Source of the DNA: Rhizophagus irregularis
Lineage: Eukaryota > Glomeromycota > Glomeromycetes > Glomerales > Glomeraceae
DNA: 64,000 bases
Assembly (NCBI RefSeq): GCF_026210795.1
Contig: NC_089460.1
Span: 186,001-250,000, forward strand
Direction of reading: 5' to 3'
The position numbers and the translations under genes are program-made. This document shows, piece after piece, positions 57,601 to 64,000 of the stretch. How positions within the stretch are numbered: position 1 is the stretch's first letter; every line of letters begins with the position of its first letter. The notes beneath the pieces were generated by a model. The model saw only the letters and a program-made list of their open reading frames with translations. It was not told the origin of the DNA and did not search any database.

Positions 57601-58945
57601 ACATAAGTTTTCCCTGTACCTGGAGGACCTTGAATTAAAGCTAAACGACATGTCAACATCCTTTTCAATGCATCATATTGAGAAGTATGTAAAGTAGGAA
57701 ATATGTTTTCGACTGCTGGCCATACTCCACTAATATCAAACTATAAATAGCATATCGTAAACGCACATATACATTGCAGTAAAACATAAAATCATATATA
57801 ATTAAAATTACCGTTTTTTCACACACAGTGTCATCAGTTTCAAATTTATAGGTTGGTTGTCGTATTTTTAAGTATTCCGGAATGTCGATTTCTTTATTAA
57901 GTTCAACAATATGCTCCTTAAAAGGTAATGTATCAGGATCCAGTTCCTGAAGAACATTTAAGACATGTTTGTAAGCTACATATAAAATTTGGTTCAATTT
58001 GTAAGCTACAAAGGATATCTCATTAATATAATACAATATCTGAGTATTTTAAATACCTTCAAAATATGACGAAGTTGTCTCAACCTAAATAACAAATAAA
58101 TAGTTTATTTATGAACAAAAAGAGCAAAAAGAGAAAGAAAGAAACCCATTAACGATAAAAAGAATATATTACCATGACATATCCATCTGACCATTCAAAT
58201 TCGATATCCTCAAATCGAAAAAGTACATCAACCTGTAAATCATAATTTCTTTCAAGAAGACTAAGAGAACGATTGTAAACAGTTCCAAATTTCATAGTGT
58301 CAAAATTATCCTTTGAAAAAACGACTAATGTCCCGGGAAGTAGACGTTTACTCGTAGGCCTGATAAATAAAAGTTTTAATGAGATACATCACATATAAAT
58401 GATATCAAATATTATAATTTACAATACCATATGACACGCTCATTATGTTTGACTGTGAAACTGATACGATGCACAACGCCAATGCTTGTAAATGATATGC
58501 GCACAAGATTAACCTTCTCGTAAATTCGTAAAGTACGAATTTCTTCAGCTTTCTTTCGAAAAAGCCGTATTCCTTCGCGAAGAGGCCTTAGGCAATCTTC
58601 TCTTAATAATTCATAATGTGTTTTAAGATATTCATCGAGTGATTCATATGGACCATCAATATTATTGACAGGAATGTCTTCCGGCCGTGGTCCAAGAAGT
58701 TCTTTTTCGGTCGGAATAATTGGTATTGCACGAAAGCCTTTCTTTTCCGTAACATGAAACTCTTGAAGGACTGGTAAAATTGTATCATTTCTTTTATTAT
58801 CATATCTGCTACCACCTCCCCTTCCTTTTCCGCCTCCTCTCGTATTATTATTTCTCTGGTTGTTCCTATTGTTTGTATCGCGGCCATAATCTGACGTTTT
58901 TTGTCCAGTATTCTTTTTTTTACCTTGACCTCGTTTGTAAGTCAT
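54650..58945 (-). CDS. NFX1-type zinc finger RNA helicase, ZNFX1/Hrr1/SAD-3-like
   Basis: Fourteen exons: 58945-58428, 58359-58173, 58084-58057, 57975-57812, 57740-57506, 57412-56601, 56519-56392, 56320-56266, 56184-55871, 55793-55588, 55512-55265, 55189-55139, 55053-54865, 54796-54650. They close into 1093 aa. An RG-rich N-terminus is followed by the SF1 helicase core: Walker A GPPGTGKT (about 337-344), [11 protein letters not shown], a Walker B variant IIEEAAE (about 664-670), [40 protein letters not shown] and [14 protein letters not shown]. An acidic insertion lies between motifs Ia and II. About 950-1093 is a Cys/His-rich NFX1-type zinc region ([18 protein letters not shown]). Homologues act with Argonaute and RNA-dependent RNA polymerase in small-RNA amplification: fission yeast Hrr1, Neurospora SAD-3 and animal ZNFX1. 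Shorter than animal ZNFX1 but typical of fungi. Confidence 0.93.
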
Positions 58946-60024
58946 TTTTTTTTATAACTATTGTAAGTAAAAAAAAAAATTTGAAATTGAAAGGGAAGAA
59001 CAAAAAAGCTGAATATTTTGTGCATGATTCGGAAAAACTTCAGTAATACGTTACCCACATCATCACATGATCATGAGAATATAGGTGACAATTAGTAGTA
59101 ATAATCTCGTTTGTATTTGTTCTTGCTTTTTTTCTAAAATATTATGGAAGGTCTATTATAAGTTCAAATAAATATTTGAATTCTTTTTTCATTTTATCAA
59201 ATTCTAGTATTAATATAATCGAATGGTTGTCAAATACTAAAATCAATCAAATATTAAAAACAACTTAATTGCTAGTCTGAATCAGGAATAATAATAATGA
59301 TTTTTTGTAGCGATAAAAAGTTAAATTTTGTGATAAAATGAAATGGTTCTGAATGAATTCATAATAAATATATTAATAATAGTCAATACTTAAAATTGCT
59401 AAGTAAAATAATTTCTGAAAGATTCCCTAAATATAATTTCACAATTCTGGCAGGTTAATTTTTGACATAATCTTTTTATCGGAAAAAATTTTTGTTTGGC
59501 CCAAATGTCATGTGATCATAGCTTTGATTAATTTGATAGTTTCTTTTTCTACATTGGATATTGTTTTTAGGATTAATGTCATAAATACATTATGATTGTG
59601 ATCGGCATGCACTTAACTTTAAAAATACTATAATACCGGGATAATTTATCTATCACAGATTAATAACTGTAATTATCACCTGGCTACTAATTGGCCGCCA
59701 GTTATAAACTGGCGGACCAATTAGTATATCTAGGATGATAAAAAAATTATTTACTAATCTAGTCTATTCGGATGATAACCCGTTTATATACCAATACATA
59801 TCACCAAAAAAAAAAATTTATCATAAGACTTTTGTCTGGAACAACTTGCCATATACTGTATATTGGGCCTGCTCAAAATGTTGATATAATAATATACCGG
59901 TATACCATCACCGGAATACATAGTAATTTACAATTTATTATTAAAAATACACAATTCTGTCTCTGTCATTGTATATAATTTAATATAAAATGTCCTCATT
60001 GAAATAAATTATTAAACCACTATT
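58946..60024. other. Intergenic region with one strong hairpin
   Basis: Upstream of the helicase gene and downstream of the dehydrogenase gene. Positions 59687-59724 form an inverted repeat (CTAATTGGCCGCCAGTT / AACTGGCGGACCAATTAG, loop ATA). No coding frame. Confidence 0.5.
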
Positions 60025-62091
60025 TTACATTTTTAATTTTGGATCAAGATTTTCTTGCCCCCATCGAGTAGTAACTTTACGTCTCCAAGTGAAAAACTCA
60101 ACACCACCGTCTCCAGTAATATCAACAAAGTTTCCAAATTTAGAACGATTTATTCCTCCAAATGAAAATGGTTCCCTACAAAATTTTTAATTATTAAATG
60201 TACTTTTAAATGAATAAGTTTAATGTCTTCCGGTAAACTCACCTAGGTACAGGTACTCCAATATTAACCCCGCACATTGCAGCATTAAATCGTTTTATAA
60301 ACCATTCGGCTGTGGCACCCGTTGTTGTATAGACACATGCAGCATTACCATATGGATTATTATTCTCGATCTCAATTGCCTCTTCCTTACTAGAACATTG
60401 ATAAATACTTAAAACAGGACCAAAGATTTCATCATGTAAAGCTTTATCTTCTTTATTTTTATGGAATATAACAGTTGGTCCAATCCAAAATCCTTTTGTA
60501 TGGCTTTTAGTCCATGAACGACCATCAACAAGAATATTTGCTCCACCATGTTCAGAAGCTTCAATATAACTAGTAATTTTATCAAGTGAAGCTTTATCGA
60601 TAACAGGTCCAACCTCTCCAGATTTAGATCCTGATTTCAATGCCATAGCTTTGTCAGTAATACGTTCTAGTAATTCGGGTTGTGATCCAATAATTAAGAG
60701 AACTGATGCTGCCATACATCGTTGACCTTTTCATAAAATAATTGATTATATATTTTTAAAAAACTAAAAAACTTGTTTATGAAATATCATGTTTAATAAT
60801 AATTACCAGCACATCCAGAGAACGAATTTACTACATCGGTTGAAGTTGTTTCAACATTACAATCTGGCGAAGCAATCAGGTGATTCTGTAAAAAACTATT
60901 CTGGTCAATATTTTTTTTAATTGAAAAGATTTAAATATTAATATTCGACAAACTTACTTTAGCTCCACCTAATGCAAGAACTCTTTTACCCAATTTGTGA
61001 CATCTCTCCATAACAAGATTAGCCACTTGTGAAGTTCCCACAAAAGTAACTGCCTTGATATCAGGATGATCACAGATTGCATTTACAGCTAATGAAAAAA
61101 AAATGAAAAAACTTAGTAATAAATTAACTTAATTGAAAGTGATCCAATAGAATACTCTTACCATCAACGGTACCATTAACAAGGTTAACTACTCCATCCG
61201 GTACACCTGCTTCTTTCAAGAGCGAAACAATACGATACATAGTTAATGGGACTTTTTCAGATGGTTTTAGGATTAATGTATTTCCCGTAGCGATAGCAAT
61301 TGGTAAAGACCACATGGGAACCTACAATCAAAAACGTATTAATAACAAATTCTTACAAAATAAATATTATTTGATTATAAAATTTACCATGATTGGAAAG
61401 TTAAAGGGCACAATAGATGCAACAACACCTAAAGGCACACGAGTATCATTGCAAGTTACACCTTTTGAGACATCTAATATTTTACCTTGGATCTAAAAGA
61501 AAAAAAGAATTAACGATCCAATAAATTATACAAAAAGTTTAAAATATAATAACGCATTAAACTTACCAACTGAGGAAGCGAAGTAGCGTATTCTACAGTT
61601 TCGGCTCCTTTAGCGATACTCGCGATTGCCTTTAAACCCAATAATCATGTATTAAATCAATTAAAATAATTATGATCTAAAAAATGAGATATATTTATAT
61701 ACTTCAGCTTTGTTTTTTCCATGTTCCAATACAATTAAATCAGCCAATTCGTCAATATGTGTGTGTAACAAGTTATGAAAACGGAATAAAGTTTGAACGC
61801 GATCTTTGACTGTTCGAGCACTATAAAACAAAAACATAAAAATGAGGTAATCAATTCATCTAAAATAATATGATATATATAATAATACCTCCATGATTTA
61901 TAGGCTTCCTTGGCAGCCTCAACAGCTTTTTCAACATCTTCAGCGGTCGAGATTGGACATTGCGCAATTACTTCCCCAGTATGTGGAGTAGTTACAGGAA
62001 TGTACTTGCACGGAGTTTGAATAGAGTCAACATATTCTCCACCAATAAAGTTTTGTAAAATACGTGAAGATTCACCATTCAAACCTGACAT
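60025..62091 (-). CDS. Methylmalonate-semialdehyde dehydrogenase (acylating), ALDH6 family
   Basis: Nine exons: 62091-61889, 61820-61703, 61629-61567, 61492-61388, 61321-61162, 61088-60958, 60885-60807, 60726-60243, 60175-60025. They close into 497 aa. It oxidises methylmalonate and malonate semialdehyde to propionyl-/acetyl-CoA with NAD+ and CoA in valine, thymine and inositol breakdown. Visible are [10 protein letters not shown] at the start, [46 protein letters not shown], the catalytic Cys in [10 protein letters not shown] (C290), [37 protein letters not shown]-type end ([11 protein letters not shown]) and [12 protein letters not shown]. The GQRCMA and VPVPR signatures distinguish it from other aldehyde dehydrogenases. 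Animal enzymes are mitochondrial with a presequence. Here the chain starts right before the mature part, and no upstream exon could be joined in frame, so targeting is unclear. Confidence 0.93.
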
Positions 62092-63376
62092 TTTCGTTCT
62101 TTACACAATAAGGAGTTTAAAATTTTGAAATTATGTAAAGGTACCGTTTTTCTTGATTTAGACAGTAATTAATATATGATCTCACCGACATTGATGATCA
62201 GCACGGGGCCATTCTCCAATCCGTAAACAGTAATCCTTAATTTGGCGATCATTTTTATAATTCTATACACAAGCATTCTACGCAATAGTAGCATTAAACA
62301 TATAGTAGGTTAACTAGTTCTACAATGTATAACATTTTGGTATATAGATGGGATGAAAATTACCATGTACAAGTATTCAGTCTTTATATACATTTGTCTA
62401 ATGAAATTTTGCTCTTTAATACTTTAATGATTATAATAGTGTTGGATATTTAATGGATAATTGATATATAATCAAATCTAATCCTTATATTAAACAGATA
62501 CTGGAAATTAATATAATTGGATATTTAATTGAACAATTATATATTAATTATTAAATGACATACTATTTACTAAGAATATCTTTAGTGACTTTTGAAGTGT
62601 TTCTTTTTTTGTTAAAAAAAAAATGTACTCGCTTTACGAAGTTCGTTATAAGAAAATCTTGGGAAATTTGGTATATTGCAGTAAATTGTATAGGATAACG
62701 CATGTCGCACAAAATATCTGTTATATTAATATAAAAATTCGTTATGAAAAAAATTCGTTATAAGAGTCATTTTTATATATATTTAATGACTTACTTTGTT
62801 AAACGGTATACAGCATTTCATTAGTAATCTTTGGTATAACGAGGTTTTTTTATATGATAAAATTGGTACAACACCGAACTGACCGAAGGTCCGCTATATT
62901 AAGAAGTTTGTTGAATCAAAATCCGTGGCGACAGTGTTGCGACTGTTGCGACTGTTTATTTTTTTTTAAAATATTATTAATTTGTAAAAGAAAAAAAAAT
63001 CAAAATTTCAAGTTATATTTTTAATATCTTTATCAAAATACTACAAAATACTATGTAATAAATACATTGGGGAAAAGATGACGATTACATAATATAAATG
63101 CATATTTTAACGATTATTAATAACTTTATTTTAACTGAATTAATTAATGATCAGCAGTTTGGTAGGACTGTGTTAACTCAAAAGTTAGAGATCATGTGAT
63201 TTGAGTGTTAATTATATACGTAATGTTTTACGCCACGAGATGATTAGATGATTGGTGATCAATTGATTGATAGTGTTCCCCAATTCCCATGTGCACCCAT
63301 ACTATTTACAATTTCCTCTCTTGTTCTTAAAAAAATAAAAAAATTGTAAAGTCCAGATAATAAAGATAAAGGGAAA
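62092..63376. other. Intergenic region with a possible old pogo-like MITE
   Basis: Between about 62620 and 62915 several words of the type TTCGTTATAAGA and GGTATAACGAGG are inverted to each other, reminiscent of pogo-type ends (CGTTATAACGAGG). Boundaries are not resolved. A short coding-like stretch on the minus strand (62245-62175, MIAKLRITVYGLENGPVL) could be a lost or alternative first exon of the dehydrogenase gene but does not join in phase. Confidence 0.35.
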
Positions 63377-64000
63377 ATGTCTCGTTACAACCTTTTCCTT
63401 AAGATATCTAATGTTGTTGCCTATATATTAGTTATCGCTGCTAATACCGTAGTACATGTTGGAGACTCAAAGCCTGACGAACCGGTTACTAATAGCACTC
63501 TTATTTCTGGTAATTGGACAGTTCCAGAAACTTACCTTTTACCCGCGACCTACACTTTTGGAATTTGGGGACTTATTCATGCGTTACTATTTGGTTTCAT
63601 TATTTATCAATGGTTTGAAGCTGCTGAAACTGCAACTGTTGAGGGAGTTAAATTTTATTATGTTACTGCAAGTATTTTAACTGTTGTCTGGTTATTAATT
63701 TGGGTGAGAATCATTTTTTTTTTTTAAGATCATTTTATTACAAAAAAGAAAGAAAAAATATTAATATATTTGTCTTATTAATCGTAGGGTAATAGTAGAA
63801 TTAGAATTCTTATTGATGCTTTTGTTCTCGCAGCGATCTCTATGAATGTATTCAAAGCATTCGATAATATTTCAACACATTATCCTCCAAAAGATTTTAA
63901 GGATCGATTATTTATTCATTATCCTTTTACAATTTATGCAGCATGGACTCTGATAGCAACAATTTTGAATTTTTGGGCAGCAATTCCTTTTCTCAACACC
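63377..64000 (+). CDS. TspO/MBR-related tryptophan-rich sensory family membrane protein (5' part)
   Basis: Exon 1 is 63377-63703 and exon 2 begins at 63788, still open at the window end (180 codons seen). The first helix, VVAYILVIAANTVVHV, is followed by the family signature YTFGIWGLIHALLFGFIIYQ. Further helices follow (FYYVTASILTVVWLLIWG, ILIDAFVLAAISMNVF) and then IHYPFTIYAAWTLIATILNFWA, matching the fourth/fifth helix pattern (PFSLYLGWITVATIAN type) of tryptophan-rich sensory proteins annotated alongside TspO. Membrane protein of unclear ligand. The 3' end is missing. Confidence 0.7.

Noticed and set aside
62175-62260. Upstream mitochondrial-presequence exon for the dehydrogenase
   Set aside because: The minus-strand frame MIAKLRITVYGLENGPVL ends at a good donor, but no acceptor upstream of the start codon restores the frame.

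Overview
The window is eukaryotic and very AT-rich. Its genes are split by many short introns (about 50-100 bp, GT...AG) and sit between large stretches of nested, decayed transposons. Gene content (Argonaute, a ZNFX1/Hrr1-type helicase, Tof1, fungal DDT/WHIM and BICD-like proteins), base composition and repeat load fit an early-diverging fungus. A Glomeromycotina (Rhizophagus-like) genome is my best guess; that is inference, because no rRNA or other diagnostic marker is present.

Layout. 1-2.5 kb: two palindromic (foldback) hAT-like elements carrying nested MITEs and a solo LTR. 3.2-9.2 kb: an 18-exon Argonaute (minus) divergent from a Bax-inhibitor-1 family gene (plus). 11.1-17.1 kb: Tof1/Timeless with two MluI cell-cycle boxes just upstream, then a DDT/WHIM chromatin protein. 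18.4-26 kb: MITEs, another foldback element, a GATATC-rich satellite and two members of a CATATGGGCTGAT-ended family. 26.2-33.6 kb: a pseudogene with in-frame stops, a small SANT-like gene and a broken CACTA/Tnp2-like transposase. 34.8-47.5 kb: no gene, but a second GATATC satellite, a long array of intron-like hairpin modules, a pogo-like element, and LTR/hAT/hAT-like insertions nested three deep. 48.5-62.1 kb: three minus-strand genes, namely a 1304-aa CC1-box coiled-coil protein, the 1093-aa ZNFX1/Hrr1-like helicase and methylmalonate-semialdehyde dehydrogenase. 63.4 kb to the end: the start of a TspO/tryptophan-rich sensory family membrane protein.

Exon models were built by hand. In every gene presented as intact, exon phases close into one reading frame, which is strong internal support. 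The two RNA-silencing genes (Argonaute with a complete DEDH tetrad, and the ZNFX1/Hrr1 helicase) lie about 50 kb apart around a transposon-dense interval.

The most unusual structures are: (i) about 20 tandem intron-like modules (donor, small hairpin, poly-T tract, TAG acceptor) at 35.7-37.9 and 41.8-43.6 kb; (ii) a group of hAT-like elements sharing the ends TAGAG/TAAAG-YTCYGAA but each with its own short subterminal repeat and palindromic core; (iii) a CGTCTC-N4-GAGACG hairpin motif reused in unrelated elements.
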